The notes: a model not told the origin generated them from the letters alone. Counted from the stretch's first letter, positions 1 to 10,761 are shown. The stretch: 64,000 nt of DNA from Polyangium sp. 6x1 (GCF_029946515.1 NZ_JARZHH010000008.1:163566-227565); one strand, 5' to 3'. Numbers and translations: made by a program.

Positions 1-213
1 GGCCGCCGCGGGCGTGGCCCAGACGAGCGCGCCCGTGGGATCACGTGGTGAGTCGCCCCAGCGGTACTCCCACGTGCCCTGGTAGGCGTGGGCATGCGCC
101 TCCTCGACGGCGGCGGGCAGAGGTACGTCCGCGCGCGTGATCGGCGTGGCCGAGAGCATCACGAGGGCGAGAGCTCCGGCGAACACGGTGCGCCGGCGCG
201 GCAAACGAAGCAT
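1..213 (-). CDS. Secreted protein, N-terminal fragment (runs off left edge)
   Basis: The reverse strand from 213 down to the edge is open and begins with an Arg-rich n-region, a hydrophobic core (FAGALALVMLSA) and an apparent cleavage region after ITRA, so this looks like a Sec signal peptide. The mature start (ADVPLPAAVEEAHAHAYQGT) is followed by an aromatic-rich stretch. Only 71 codons are in the window and no family is recognisable. An ATG start at 213 is chosen because the signal peptide begins there. Confidence 0.6.
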   Translation of the reverse strand, partial: MLRLPRRRTVFAGALALVMLSATPITRADVPLPAAVEEAHAHAYQGTWEYRWGDSPRDPTGALVWATPAAA

Positions 214-281
214 CGCTTGGTCTTGGTCCAGGGGTCCTTCGGGCAAGCCGTGAGAATATCAGAGGTGGAGAGCAGGCGAAC

Positions 282-629
282 TCACCGCGCGCTCGCCTTC
301 TTGTTCGCCTCACCGACGGCCTTGCCCGCGATGCGCGCGCGGGCCGCGTGCACGAGCGGCTCGGCCGGCGTCAACGCATCGACGAGGTCGCCCGCACGGA
401 GCGCCGCCTCCTCGGCCCGCTTCCACGCGGCCGAGGCGCCGATCGTGTTCGGCCCGCTCCGCTGCGCGAGTGCGAGCGCGGACGCGAGGTCCCGCCCGAC
501 ACGCTCGATGCGCTGGAGCTCGACGCGCCCCGCCCCGGAGAGTTTGGCGGCCGCATACATTGCCCGCACGATGCCGATGAGGTCGCGCACGGCCGCCGCG
601 GGAAAGGGTTCCTCACGCCCAGAGATCAC
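282..629 (-). CDS. Small protein of unknown function (115 aa)
   Basis: A 115-residue, mainly helical protein with a GTG start at 629; no strong ribosome site is visible, so the start is uncertain. It has no signal peptide, membrane segment or recognised motif. The middle (VGRDLASALALAQRSGPNTIG) and the Ala/Glu-rich end suggest a helical bundle. It lies alone between the secreted-protein fragment and hutH, on the same strand as both. Function not recognised. Confidence 0.5.
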   Translation of the reverse strand: MISGREEPFPAAAVRDLIGIVRAMYAAAKLSGAGRVELQRIERVGRDLASALALAQRSGPNTIGASAAWKRAEEAALRAGDLVDALTPAEPLVHAARARIAGKAVGEANKKASAR

Positions 630-683
630 CTGAACGAATGTATCGGATTCGTGTCGAAATGGCGAGCGGGCGCGTTTTCAGGG

Positions 684-2240
684 TCACCGCAAGGAGCCGG
701 TGACCTCTTCGACGGCGCGGCGGAGGGCGTCCGAGAGGACGATGTCGCGGACGGCGGCAATGTCGCGATAGAGCGGGCGGTCCTCGTCGAGCGTGGGGGA
801 GACGGCGCGGACGGCCGCGTGCGCCCGCTCGACGGCGGCCGAGGAGCGGAGCGGGCGGCGCTGATCGATGCCCTGGGCGGCCGTGAGGATCTCGATCGCG
901 AGCGAGGTGCGGACGTTCTCGATGACCTGCGCGAGCTTGCGGGCGCTGACGCTGCCCATGCTGACGTGATCCTCGCGGCCGGCGCTCGAAGGGATCGAGT
1001 CGACGCTGGCGGGGTGGCAGAGGACCTTGTTCTCGCTGACGAGCGAGGCGCTCGCGACCTGCGCGATCATGAAGCCGGAGTGCAGGCCGCTCTGCGGCGC
1101 GAGGAACGGGGTGAGGCCGCTCGAGAGCGCGGGGTTGACGAGCTGCTCGACGCGGCGCTCGCTGATGTTCGCGAGCTCGGCCGCAGCCATCGCCGCGAGG
1201 TCGAGCGCGAGCGCGAGCGGCTGGCCGTGGAAGTTGCCGCCGGAGAGGAGGTCGGCGCCGCCGTCGTCGCGGAGGAAGACGGTGGGGTTGTCGGTGACGC
1301 TGTTGATCTCGCGCGTGAGGACGTCGGCGGCCCAGCCGAGGGCGTCGCGCGAGGCGCCGTGGACCTGCGGCATGCAGCGGAGCGAGTAGGCGTCCTGCAC
1401 GCGCGGGCAGTCCGCATGGCTCTGCATGATCTCGCTGTCGTCGAGCATCGCGCGGAGGTTCGCGGCGCAAGCGGCCTGGCCCGGGTGCGGGCGGACGGCC
1501 ATGAGGCGCTCGTCGAAGGGACGCTTGGAGCCCTTGTTCGCTTCGAGGCTCATCGCGCCGGCGACGTCCGCGATCGTGCAGAGCGCGAGCGCGTCGCGCA
1601 CGGCGAGCGCGCCGAGGGCGGCCATGTACTGCGTGCCGTTGATGAGCGCGAGTCCCTCCTTCGCCGCGAGGACGACGGGGCGGAGCTCGGCGCGCGCGAG
1701 GGCCTCGGCGCTCGTCATGCGCGTGCCGCGGAAGGAGGCCTCGCCCTCGCCCATGAGCGTGAGCGCGAGGTGCGCGAGCGGCGCGAGGTCGCCCGAGGCG
1801 CCGACCGATCCTTGCGAGGGGATGCGCGGCGCGACGCCGGCGTTGAGCATGGCGAGGAGCAGATCGACGACCTCGGCGCGCACGCCGGAGTACCCGAGCG
1901 CGACGACCTGCGCGCGCAAGACCATCATGGCGCGGACCTCGGGCTCGCCGAGATCCGGGCCGACGCCGCACGCGTGGCTGCGCACGAGGTTCTTCTGCAA
2001 GGCGATGACGTCACGCTCGGCGATGCGCGTCTCGGCGAGCGCGCCGAAGCCCGTGTTGATGCCGTAGACGGCAGGCGCGGCGTCCCCAGCCTCGGCGATG
2101 GCGTCGACGGCGCGGCGCGAGGCGACGATGCGGGCGCGGGCCTCGGGACAGAGGGCGACGGGGCGGCCGCGGCGGCTCACGTCCTCGAGATCGGCGAGGG
2201 TGATCGGGCGGCCGACGAGAAGAGGCTCCTTGGGGTGCAC
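684..2240 (-). CDS. hutH: Histidine ammonia-lyase
   Basis: Catalyses non-oxidative deamination of L-histidine to urocanate, the first step of histidine degradation. The Ala-Ser-Gly triad that forms the MIO cofactor is in [15 protein letters not shown] near residue 148, and the family motifs [13 protein letters not shown] (near residue 55) and [15 protein letters not shown] are present. A GTG start at 2240 gives 518 residues, close to the usual 500-510; a GTG at 2249 is possible. The other hut genes are not adjacent. A phenylalanine or tyrosine ammonia-lyase of the same superfamily is the alternative, but overall motif agreement favours HutH. Confidence 0.93.
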   Translation of the reverse strand: MHPKEPLLVGRPITLADLEDVSRRGRPVALCPEARARIVASRRAVDAIAEAGDAAPAVYGINTGFGALAETRIAERDVIALQKNLVRSHACGVGPDLGEPEVRAMMVLRAQVVALGYSGVRAEVVDLLLAMLNAGVAPRIPSQGSVGASGDLAPLAHLALTLMGEGEASFRGTRMTSAEALARAELRPVVLAAKEGLALINGTQYMAALGALAVRDALALCTIADVAGAMSLEANKGSKRPFDERLMAVRPHPGQAACAANLRAMLDDSEIMQSHADCPRVQDAYSLRCMPQVHGASRDALGWAADVLTREINSVTDNPTVFLRDDGGADLLSGGNFHGQPLALALDLAAMAAAELANISERRVEQLVNPALSSGLTPFLAPQSGLHSGFMIAQVASASLVSENKVLCHPASVDSIPSSAGREDHVSMGSVSARKLAQVIENVRTSLAIEILTAAQGIDQRRPLRSSAAVERAHAAVRAVSPTLDEDRPLYRDIAAVRDIVLSDALRRAVEEVTGSLR

Positions 2241-2352
2241 GGGCGCCACGTTAGTACATCCCGCGCCGCATGCCTGCGCGTGGGCGCACGACGCGGGAGA
2301 ACGGGCGAAAGCGGCTTTGACGGTCGGGGGCGATCGCCTAAGCTCCCGCCCC

Positions 2353-2727
2353 ATGCAAAGCCTACGATTGTCTTTCGCGGCGCTCGTGCTCGGGCTGGTC
2401 GCGTGTGCCGGCTCCGCAGCCGAGGGGCCGGGCTCGCCCGAGCCCGGCGCGATCCAGTCCGCTCCGAACGAGGCGCCTCCGGCAGCCGCGGAAGGCCCGA
2501 TCACCTGCGGCCTGCCCGCGCCCGTGGTGAGCGAGGACCCGTGTACGAAGGACGCCGAGTGCGCGCCCGCGGAGCCTTGCCATGCGCACGCCTGCGTCGC
2601 CGTCGCCAAGGCGAAGCCGCGCACGCCCGACACCGTCTGCTCCACGATGCTCGACTGCAAGAGCGTCGACGCGAACCCCTGCGTGTGTCACGAGGGCCAT
2701 TGCGCCCTCGTGCCGAAGCCCAACTGA
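2353..2727 (+). CDS. Small cysteine-rich lipoprotein
   Basis: A 124-residue protein with a lipoprotein signal: [15 protein letters not shown], with Cys about residue 17 as the lipid-attachment site. After a Pro/Ala/Glu-rich linker come about nine cysteines in a pattern ([19 protein letters not shown] ... [10 protein letters not shown] ... CVCHEGHC) like the small disulfide-rich modules common in myxobacterial surface lipoproteins. It lies just upstream of the biotin carrier gene (13-nt gap) and may share its transcript. Function unknown; a cell-envelope location is inferred. Confidence 0.75.
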   Translation: MQSLRLSFAALVLGLVACAGSAAEGPGSPEPGAIQSAPNEAPPAAAEGPITCGLPAPVVSEDPCTKDAECAPAEPCHAHACVAVAKAKPRTPDTVCSTMLDCKSVDANPCVCHEGHCALVPKPN

Positions 2728-2740
2728 TCCACGAAACCTC

Positions 2741-3244
2741 ATGCGGTACTTCGTCAAATTCCCTTCCGGTCGCGAGGTCCCCGTCGATCTGACCGTGCTG
2801 CCCTCGGGCGAGATCCGCGTTGAGGTCGAGGGCCGCTCCTTGGCCATCGACGCCTACGACCATCAGGGCGCCATGCACCTCGACATCGGCGGCCGCTCGG
2901 TCGAGCTCTGGATGGAGGGCACGCCGCCCGAGGTCGGCGTCGTCACGTCCTCGAAGCGGTTTTACGCGCGCGTCGAGAACGAACGGATGCGCGCGCTCTC
3001 GGGCGTGCAGGGCGGCAAGAGCGGCGGCGGCGAGGGGCTCATCACGTCGCCGATGCCGGGCCGCGTGCTCAAGGTGCTCGTGGCCGAGGGCGACGAGGTT
3101 CACGCGGGGCGGCCGCTCGTCGTGGTCGAAGCGATGAAGATGGAGAACGAGCTCTCGTCCACGCGCGACGGTCGCGTGAAGAAGGTCTACGTGACCGCTG
3201 GCGCGACCGTCGAGGGGGGTGCCAAGCTCGTCGAGATCGAATGA
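2741..3244 (+). CDS. Biotin carboxyl carrier (biotinyl-lipoyl domain) protein
   Basis: A 167-residue protein whose C-terminal 75 residues form a biotinyl domain with the classic EAMKME biotinylation motif (Lys near residue 132). The N-terminal half matches the beta-rich region preceding the biotinyl domain in acetyl/propionyl-CoA and pyruvate carboxylase alpha chains, so it probably carries biotin for an acyl-CoA or oxaloacetate carboxylase encoded elsewhere. Its stop codon overlaps the next start by 4 nt (ATGA), so it is translationally coupled to the PLP enzyme downstream. Confidence 0.85.
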   Translation: MRYFVKFPSGREVPVDLTVLPSGEIRVEVEGRSLAIDAYDHQGAMHLDIGGRSVELWMEGTPPEVGVVTSSKRFYARVENERMRALSGVQGGKSGGGEGLITSPMPGRVLKVLVAEGDEVHAGRPLVVVEAMKMENELSSTRDGRVKKVYVTAGATVEGGAKLVEIE

Positions 3245-4248
3245 CTCTTCGAAAGCGCCTCCCGCTCGCCCACCTGCCGACCCCCCTTCAGCGCCCGCGG
3301 AGGCTCGCCGCCGCGACGGGCATCGACCTCTGGGTCAAACGCGACGACATGACGGGCGGCGCCGAGGCGGGCAACAAGATCCGCAAGCTCGAGTTCCTGC
3401 TCGGCGAGGCCCTCTCGCTCGAGTGCGACACGGTGATCACCTGCGGGGGCCTGCAATCGAACCACGCCCGCGCCACGGCGCTCGCGGCCGCCTCGCTCGG
3501 CCTGCGGGCGGTGCTCTTTTTGAGGACGAACGATCCGTCGCTCGCTCCTCCGCTCGAAGGCAACGTGCTGATCGACCACCTCGCCGGCGCGGAGATCCGG
3601 CTCATCACGCCCGAGCAGTACCGGGATCGCGAGCGCATCCTGGACAAGGCGGCCGAGGAGCTGCGGGCCGAGGGGCAGAAGCCGTACGTGATCCCCGAGG
3701 GAGGATCGAACGGGCTCGGCGCGCTCGGGTACGTCGAGGCGATGGGCGAGGTGCGGCGGCAGCTCGATCTCGGACTCGGCGGGGGCAAGCCGTTCGACGC
3801 GGTCGTGGTCGCGTGTGGATCGGGCGGTACGGCGGCGGGCGCAGCGCTCGGCGCGGCGTTCCACGGCGTCGCGAGTGAGGTCGTGGCCGTGGCGGTCTGC
3901 GACGACGCGCCCACGTTCCAGGCGCGGATCGAAGGCATCGTCCGCGAGGCGCGCTCGCTCGACCCGCGGCTGCCGGAGCCCGCGCGGGTCACCGTGAACG
4001 ACGCCCACAAGGGCCCCGCCTACGCGGTGAGCACGCCCGAGCAGCGCCGGCTCATCGCGAGCGTGGCGGGTTTGTCCGGGATGGTGCTCGACCCGGTCTA
4101 CACCGGCAAGGCGTTCTCGGCGCTGATGGACCTCGCGGGCGCGGGTGGTCCGCTCGCCGGCAAGCGGGTCCTGTTCGTGCACACGGGCGGGCTGCCGGGG
4201 CTTTTGGCGCAAGGGGCGACGTTCCAGGACGCGCTCGGCCTGGACTGA
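3241..4248 (+). CDS. dcyD: D-cysteine desulfhydrase / ACC deaminase family PLP enzyme
   Basis: A fold-type II PLP enzyme (335 aa). The catalytic Lys lies in GNKIRKLEF (first Lys about residue 46), the phosphate/carboxylate-binding region is CGGLQSNHARATA, and the glycine loop is CGSGGTAAG. The N-terminus (LAHLPTPLQRPRRLAAATG) and length match the D-cysteine desulfhydrase / 1-aminocyclopropane-1-carboxylate deaminase family, which yields pyruvate or 2-oxobutyrate plus ammonia. The two activities cannot be separated reliably by eye. It overlaps the biotin-carrier gene by 4 nt; a link between the two products is not obvious. Confidence 0.8.
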   Translation: MTLRKRLPLAHLPTPLQRPRRLAAATGIDLWVKRDDMTGGAEAGNKIRKLEFLLGEALSLECDTVITCGGLQSNHARATALAAASLGLRAVLFLRTNDPSLAPPLEGNVLIDHLAGAEIRLITPEQYRDRERILDKAAEELRAEGQKPYVIPEGGSNGLGALGYVEAMGEVRRQLDLGLGGGKPFDAVVVACGSGGTAAGAALGAAFHGVASEVVAVAVCDDAPTFQARIEGIVREARSLDPRLPEPARVTVNDAHKGPAYAVSTPEQRRLIASVAGLSGMVLDPVYTGKAFSALMDLAGAGGPLAGKRVLFVHTGGLPGLLAQGATFQDALGLD

Positions 4249-4271
4249 CCCCAACGAAGAGAGGCGAACCG

Positions 4272-4958
4272 ATGCTACCGCGTGTCCTCGAACCCGAGGT
4301 CATGGACACCCCCGAGGAGGCCCGTGACTACGACGCCATGGACCACGCCGCGGTGAACCGCGCGTTCTGCGAGGACATGCTCGCGGTCCTGCCGAAGCCC
4401 GAGCGCGCGCTCGACGTCGGCACGGGCACGGCGCGGATCCCGATCGAGCTTTGCACGCGCGCGCCGGGCGTCACGGTCGTGGCCCTCGACCTCGCCGAGC
4501 ACATGCTCGCGCTCGCACGGGAGAACATCGAGCGCGCGGGGCTCGCCTCCCGCGTCACCGTCGCGAAGATCGACGCGAAGGCCCTGCCCTACCCCGACGG
4601 GTCCTTCAGCGCCGTCATGTCGAACTCGATCGTCCACCACATCCCCGAGCCCGCCGAGGTCCTCGCCGAGATGTGGCGCGTGACCGCCCGCGGCGGCCTG
4701 CTCTTCGTGCGCGACCTCCACCGGCCCGAGACGGAAGCCGAGATCGATCGCCTCGTCACGCTCCACGGCGGCGAGCGGCCGGCCGATCCGGCCGCGGTGC
4801 CTTCGTTCGAGCACCAACGATCGCTCTTCCGCGCCTCACTCGCCGCGGCGCTCACCGTGTCGGAGATCGTCGCGTTCGTGGCGTCGCTCGGGATCCCCGC
4901 GTCGGCCGTGCGGATGACGAGCGATCGGCACTGGACGCTCTCCGCCGTCAAACCCTGA
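4272..4958 (+). CDS. Class I SAM-dependent methyltransferase
   Basis: A 228-residue Rossmann-fold methyltransferase: motif I is LDVGTGTARIPIEL, followed by the acidic residue ending strand 2 (VVALDLAEHML) and a motif IV-like SNSIVHHIPEP. The SNS-VHH signature is typical of the UbiE/arsenite-like methyltransferase 11 family acting on small molecules. The substrate is unknown. The start at 4272 follows AAGAGAGG. It begins 23 nt after the PLP enzyme and is probably co-transcribed with it. Confidence 0.85.
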   Translation: MLPRVLEPEVMDTPEEARDYDAMDHAAVNRAFCEDMLAVLPKPERALDVGTGTARIPIELCTRAPGVTVVALDLAEHMLALARENIERAGLASRVTVAKIDAKALPYPDGSFSAVMSNSIVHHIPEPAEVLAEMWRVTARGGLLFVRDLHRPETEAEIDRLVTLHGGERPADPAAVPSFEHQRSLFRASLAAALTVSEIVAFVASLGIPASAVRMTSDRHWTLSAVKP

Positions 4959-4989
4959 CGTCGAAGAGCGCCCCGCGCGCGTGGATTTC

Positions 4990-6564
4990 TCAGGGGTGGA
5001 TGTTCACCACGGTGCCCTCGCCCGTGGATTCGCTCGCCTGCACGCCGTGCCAGTCGGTGGGCAGCGGCGGATCGGTCCACATGAAGACGCGGCGCGCGTC
5101 GATCGGCGAGAGGTTGATGCAGCCGTGGCTGCGAGGCTTGCCGTACTCGTCGTGCCACGGCGCCGCGTGGAGCGCGTAGCCCGCCTCGAAGTACTGCACC
5201 CACGGCACGTCGCGCAGCTCGAACTTGTTGCCGACCTCGTGCGAGTCCATCGTGGTCGTGACGTGCTTCTCGCGGATCTTGAAGGTGCCGCGCACGGTCG
5301 AGTACGTCTTCTTGGGATCCCCGAGCCCATCGCGGCCCGTCGCCACCGCCGTCGCGTAGACCGGCTTCGTGCCCTCGTACAGGATGAGGATCTGGCTCAG
5401 GATCGAGATGTCGATCCACTTCTTCGTCTTCGCCGCGAAGCTCGGCAGCTCCGAAGGTTTGACCGCGATCGCGACGTCGCTGTCCTTGATCCACGTCCCG
5501 TCCTTGGCCTCGACGAGGCGCGTCTCGCCGATGCGCGTGCTCTTGCCCGTGAGCTGGATCGGCGTGTGGAACGCGAGCTTGCCTGCCTTCTCGAGCGAGC
5601 GCTTGCTCGTGTCGTATTTGTACGCGTCGGTGACGCGCACGAACGCGAGCGGCAGCTCCCAGCCCTTCTTCATGTCGACGCCGTGGAACGTCGAGCCACG
5701 CGCGGGCTTGAGCTTCGAAGTCGGCACGAGGCGCGCGTCCGTGGTCATCGCGAAGCGTCGATCGCCATCGCCCACGAACGTGCCGATGAGCGCGAGCCCC
5801 GCGTGCCGCGCGACGCGGTTCGTGATGATCGCGTAGTCGGGGACCTTGAACGTCGAGATGTTCGGGATCTTGCGGCCGCCCTGGAAGAACCAGGGGATCG
5901 CGTCGTTCCCGTCGCCGCCGTAGAGCTCCTGATCCGGAAGATCCGGCGGCTCGCTCGGCGGCTCGCCGATCGCATTGCCCTCCGCGTCGAGCGGCACGTC
6001 GTTCGCGCCGACCTCGATCTCGTCCCACTTCTTCTGCAGGCGCTTGTAGCTGCGCAGGTGCTCCTTGAGCCGCATCTCGTACTGGAACTGCTCGGCCTTC
6101 GTCGCGGGCCGGTAGTAGTTCGGCGCGATGGCTCGTACGAACGCGTACGGATACGGCATCGGCTTCGAGAGGTCCGGCCGACGCGTGAGCGCCCGCAAGA
6201 TCGGGTGCTTCATGTCGATCGACGCGCTGGCCTCGGCGCAGATGTATCCAGCCGGAAGGACCCGGTAGTACCCGCCCTGGCAGTCATCGAACGCGGCCGG
6301 CTTCTCGCCGCGCACCGCGGTCGCGCCCGCGCGCAGGTAGCCGATCTTCGGCGACCTTCGATCGGGCTTCAGGTAAATCGGCGCCGCCATCTCCACGGCG
6401 CCGATGCGGGGGCCGCCCTCCTTGGGGACCGTTGCCGGATCAGCCGCGACCTGCTCCGCAGGCGCGGACAAGCTGACGATGCCCTCGGGGGAGCCCTTGC
6501 CCTTGCACCCGGCGAGCGCGAGCGCACCGAGCGCCAGGAGAGAGAGCGGCTTGCGTGCGTCCAT
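4990..6564 (-). CDS. L,D-transpeptidase (YkuD) lipoprotein
   Basis: A large (524 aa) YkuD-type L,D-transpeptidase. The C-terminal catalytic motif HDEYGKPRSHGCINLS contains the nucleophilic Cys near residue 481, with the upstream His in the expected position. The N-terminus has a lipoprotein signal (LSLLALGALALAGCKGKG; Cys near residue 19), so it should be membrane-anchored in the periplasm, cross-linking peptidoglycan or attaching proteins to it. The long region before the catalytic domain is unusual for the family and typical of myxobacterial homologues. Ends close to the methyltransferase, which is convergent. Confidence 0.9.
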   Translation of the reverse strand: MDARKPLSLLALGALALAGCKGKGSPEGIVSLSAPAEQVAADPATVPKEGGPRIGAVEMAAPIYLKPDRRSPKIGYLRAGATAVRGEKPAAFDDCQGGYYRVLPAGYICAEASASIDMKHPILRALTRRPDLSKPMPYPYAFVRAIAPNYYRPATKAEQFQYEMRLKEHLRSYKRLQKKWDEIEVGANDVPLDAEGNAIGEPPSEPPDLPDQELYGGDGNDAIPWFFQGGRKIPNISTFKVPDYAIITNRVARHAGLALIGTFVGDGDRRFAMTTDARLVPTSKLKPARGSTFHGVDMKKGWELPLAFVRVTDAYKYDTSKRSLEKAGKLAFHTPIQLTGKSTRIGETRLVEAKDGTWIKDSDVAIAVKPSELPSFAAKTKKWIDISILSQILILYEGTKPVYATAVATGRDGLGDPKKTYSTVRGTFKIREKHVTTTMDSHEVGNKFELRDVPWVQYFEAGYALHAAPWHDEYGKPRSHGCINLSPIDARRVFMWTDPPLPTDWHGVQASESTGEGTVVNIHP

Positions 6565-6724
6565 GGGGCCCGGATGCCGGATGTCGGACGAGAGGGCCAA
6601 GTTTTGAGGCCAAGCCCGAGGAAAGACGGCCCGAGCGGTCCCCGCGCGACAAGGACGCTCGAAGAGCTTGCGCAGGGGCAAACTTCTCGCTAGGTTGCTG
6701 GCCCCCGCGTCGAACACGCGGCGT

Positions 6725-8031
<1,307 letters not shown>

Positions 8032-8044
8032 GGCTCCCCCGACA

Positions 8045-8623
8045 TCAGCATCGAATCCAGCCGAGTCCTAGCCCCGTCTCGGCCCATCGGTTTGCCAGGA
8101 CGTCATGCAGAGCGCGACGACGCGCGAGCGCGCTACCGTCCTCCTCGTTCATCCTGTCCGCATCCGCAGCCGCCTCGGCCTCGATCGCCTCAACGACACA
8201 TTGATCGAGCGCCTGCCGCGCGAGCTCGACGCCGGCACCTCCCGCGCACGCGCCGAGGATCACACGCGCGAGCCAGCCCGCGGCGGCCTCAGCCTCGCCC
8301 TCGACAACCCGCCGCAGCGCGCACTGGCGATCACGTGCATCGCGCGGCTCTGCCTCGAGCAGCTTGCGCCCGCTCGCGGCCCATCCCTCGCCGTGGATCC
8401 GCGCGCGCAGAAAGACCCACGCCCAGACGCCCGGCCAGGCTTCCGCCTCGACCACGCTGCCCGCCATCATGGTCTCACCGAGGACACCGACCACGCGCAG
8501 CGCATCCGAGCCGAGCGCCGGCCACGTCCGGACGATGCCGCCCACGTACTCGAGCGCGTGCCGCACGGCGAGGAAGCGCGGATCGGTCATGCGCGTCTGC
8601 TGTCTCGTGTCAACGGGCATCAT
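8045..8623 (-). CDS. Unknown helical protein next to integrase
   Basis: A 192-residue, Ala/Glu-rich helical protein of no recognised family. The first of two ATGs (8623) is preceded by GGAGGGCGAGGGC. It overlaps the end of the upstream gene by 14 nt and ends 14 nt before the integrase start, so the three form one leftward unit. Recognisable stretches are HALEYVGGIVRTWPALG and a C-terminal Arg/Trp-rich tail. A role tied to integration or excision is only inferred from position. Confidence 0.6.
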   Translation of the reverse strand: MMPVDTRQQTRMTDPRFLAVRHALEYVGGIVRTWPALGSDALRVVGVLGETMMAGSVVEAEAWPGVWAWVFLRARIHGEGWAASGRKLLEAEPRDARDRQCALRRVVEGEAEAAAGWLARVILGACAGGAGVELARQALDQCVVEAIEAEAAADADRMNEEDGSALARRRALHDVLANRWAETGLGLGWIRC

Positions 8624-8915
8624 GCCCTCGCCCTCCCCGCGGACGCGTCCACCGGATCCCGTGCTCGTTGGCCAGCCGCCGCGCCCTCGCGACGTCGAGA
8701 TCGGTTGCCTCGTCCGCGCGCCTTCGAGGCCGGCGCGTCGGCTCCATGTATTCGCGCAGCGCCACCGCGCACGCGTGCAGCACCTCGCCCGCGTCCTCGC
8801 CGCGCAGCTCCTCCCCCAGGTGATCGAGCAGATCCCCGACCCGCCGGCCGCGCGCACGGTCCGGGTGGTCCGGTCGCTCGTGCTCCCCCTGCTCCTTATT
8901 GCTTGTCCGCTGCAT
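8610..8915 (-). CDS. Small charged protein, first gene of the leftward integrase unit
   Basis: A 101-residue highly charged protein (many Arg, Glu, Asp, His) with no membrane segment. An amphipathic middle (VGDLLDHLGEELRGEDAGEVLHACAVALREYM) is followed by a basic tail. It overlaps the next gene by 14 nt. An excisionase-like or DNA-binding role would fit its size and place beside an integrase, but no HTH motif is clear. Function unknown. Confidence 0.5.
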   Translation of the reverse strand: MQRTSNKEQGEHERPDHPDRARGRRVGDLLDHLGEELRGEDAGEVLHACAVALREYMEPTRRPRRRADEATDLDVARARRLANEHGIRWTRPRGGRGHDAR

Positions 8916-9228
8916 GGGGTTTTCCTCGTCGTCCTGGACAGATCGCTAGACGCAGCACCGCGTATCGGCGAACCGATCCGCCGGCCGCGCCCTCGTTTGT
9001 CTTACCTCGTGAATACCTGTCCGCCCGGTCGCTAGGTTTGGCCGGTACGCCGGGTTTTCCGAATGCACGCCGGTTTGCCTGGCTGGTGAATCAGCCTCGA
9101 TTGCCTGGCACCCGTGCAGCAACGTCCCGACAACGTGCAGCGAAGTTGCACGGCGGCGACGGATTCGTCAAGAGCCCTTCGATGATTTCCCCATTGCGCC
9201 AACCGCCGAGCGACACCAGGGTCCTATC
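8916..9228. promoter_or_regulatory. Divergent control region between integrase unit and HTH regulator
   Basis: About 310 nt without a convincing gene, between the leftward integrase unit and the rightward HTH gene. It holds a direct repeat TTGCCTGGC (9075-9083 and 9101-9109) and a perfect inverted repeat CGTGCA-N7-TGCACG (9134-9152), with a related half-site CGTGCAGC at 9113. This arrangement resembles the operator region of a lysogeny switch; the HTH protein from 9229 is the natural candidate binder. No promoter boxes can be assigned with confidence. Confidence 0.45.
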
Positions 9229-9702
9229 GTGAAAGGTCGCGAATCGGGGGCGTCCCTGAAAGATCGTGTCCGTACCGCATGGGAAGACCTCCCACCAGTC
9301 GGCCCCCGTCAACAGCCGCCGAGTTTTCGCACGCTCGAAGAGAAGCACGGGCTACCCTCGGGCATCTTTTCCCGGGTTATCAGCGGCAAGACTGCCACCC
9401 TGACTCAACGCAACGCGGAACGCATGGCGCAAGCCTTGAACGTCCCGCTTTCCTGGCTGCTCACGGGCGAAACTGAGGCACCGGCGCCACGCTCGCGCTC
9501 CCCGGAGGCCGCCCGCAACCTCGCGATCGAATGGGCGCGATGGGAGCAGATCGACGAGCGCGCTATCCAGATGGTGCAGGTAATGCCCCTCTATCCATAC
9601 AGTCCGCGCGCGTGGCTTTGCATGATCGAGCTCTGCCAGGCAAACCTCCGTCTCGGGCAAGGCCCACAACAGCCGCCCGATATCGGTACGCCCGGCGCTT
9701 GA
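9229..9702 (+). CDS. HTH transcriptional regulator (phage repressor-like)
   Basis: A 157-residue protein with an N-terminal XRE-type helix-turn-helix at about residues 30-80: FRTLEEKHGLPSGIFSRVISG (HTH helices) followed by AERMAQALNVPLSWLLTGE, the usual end of such domains. The C-terminal half is helical and not recognised. It probably represses or controls the divergent integrase unit and the replication genes downstream, using the repeats at 9075-9152. The GTG start at 9229 is the furthest upstream; no strong ribosome site is seen. Confidence 0.8.
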   Translation: MKGRESGASLKDRVRTAWEDLPPVGPRQQPPSFRTLEEKHGLPSGIFSRVISGKTATLTQRNAERMAQALNVPLSWLLTGETEAPAPRSRSPEAARNLAIEWARWEQIDERAIQMVQVMPLYPYSPRAWLCMIELCQANLRLGQGPQQPPDIGTPGA

Positions 9703-9864
9703 CGACAACGCTGCACGCGTGCATCCTCGCTGCACGTCGGCAGCCGCGATCCTGCATTTCGCGCCCGGCCCCGCTTCGTTGCCTTCCACGCTGACCAGCG
9801 GTCGGAATATTCGCGCGGCGATTGCTTTTCATGCCGCCGCGTAACGCTTGGCACACGAATCCCG

Positions 9865-10761
9865 ATGAACTCTTCACTCGCGCTTCGTTATGCGCGCCGC
9901 GGATGGCCCGTCTTTCCGGTTGCATGGCCCATAATGAGCCCGCACGGGCGGCACTGCGCCTGTTACCGCGGGCCACGCTGCGACCGGGCCGCGAAGCATC
10001 CATGGGCGCCGCTCGTCCCTCATGGCCTGCGGGACGCTTCGACCGACGCGCAGATCATCGGCCACTGGTGGTGGCGCGCTCCACTCGCGAGCGTCGGGCT
10101 TGTCCTCGGGGAGCTCGCGGGCGTCTGGGTCCTCGATGTCGACGCTGGGGCGGGAGGGCCGGACACCCTCGCCGACCTCGAGCACGAGCACGGTCCCCTC
10201 CCCGCGACGCTCCGCGCGGAGACGGGGGGCGGGGGCTTTCACCTCTTCTTCCTCTGGCCAGGCCGGCGCGTGGTGCCGCGCGCGCATGCGCTCGGGCCCG
10301 GCGTCGATGTGCGCGGGGATGGGTCCTACGTCGTCGCCCCGCCGTCGCTGCATGCGAGCGGGCGGCGGTATCGATGGGCCGAGCCGCTGCTTCCGCTGCG
10401 CATGGCCCCGCCGTGGCTCGGTGAGCGGGTGATGGTCCCCCCTGCCCCGCCGTCGGAGCCGCCGCGCTCGGAGCTTCGGCCGCTCGCGCGGGCCTCCTTG
10501 CACGAGCGGGCCCGGGCCTACCTGCGAGCGCTCCCCCCGGCCATCAGCGGGCAGGGTGGCCACGCCGCGACGTTCCGGGCCGCGCTCGCGCTCGTCCGAG
10601 GGTTCGGGCTCGATCCCCGGGCGGCCCTCGAGCTCCTGGAGGCGGAGTACAACCCCCGATGCCAGCCCCGGTGGGATCGCCGCGCCCTGCTGCACAAGGT
10701 CGAGAGCGCGGCAGCCGCCCGGACGCCGCCCGGTTACCTCCTCGGGGGGCGTCGAGGATGA
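9865..10761 (+). CDS. Bifunctional DNA primase/polymerase (prim-pol, AEP family)
   Basis: A 298-residue archaeo-eukaryotic primase-type protein. The N-terminus ALRYARRGWPVFPVA is the classic prim-pol start. The catalytic acidic pair is in VWVLDVDAGAGG (near residue 92), followed by a histidine motif (GGGGFHLFF) and the VRGDGSYVVAPPS block, all diagnostic of the family. It should make primers for replication of the excised element together with the VapE-type helicase, whose start it overlaps by 4 nt. A Cys/His-rich insert (HGRHCACYRGPRC) near residue 35 may bind zinc. Confidence 0.92.
   Translation: MNSSLALRYARRGWPVFPVAWPIMSPHGRHCACYRGPRCDRAAKHPWAPLVPHGLRDASTDAQIIGHWWWRAPLASVGLVLGELAGVWVLDVDAGAGGPDTLADLEHEHGPLPATLRAETGGGGFHLFFLWPGRRVVPRAHALGPGVDVRGDGSYVVAPPSLHASGRRYRWAEPLLPLRMAPPWLGERVMVPPAPPSEPPRSELRPLARASLHERARAYLRALPPAISGQGGHAATFRAALALVRGFGLDPRAALELLEAEYNPRCQPRWDRRALLHKVESAAAARTPPGYLLGGRRG

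Noticed and set aside
348..2792. A long open frame on the + strand across hutH (814 aa)
   Set aside because: It is antisense to hutH, very rich in Arg/Asp/Ala, and shows no motif; typical of high-GC antisense frames.
9091..9348. Possible leftward gene opposite the HTH gene start
   Set aside because: It covers the control region and overlaps the HTH gene; no ribosome site and no recognisable protein pattern.
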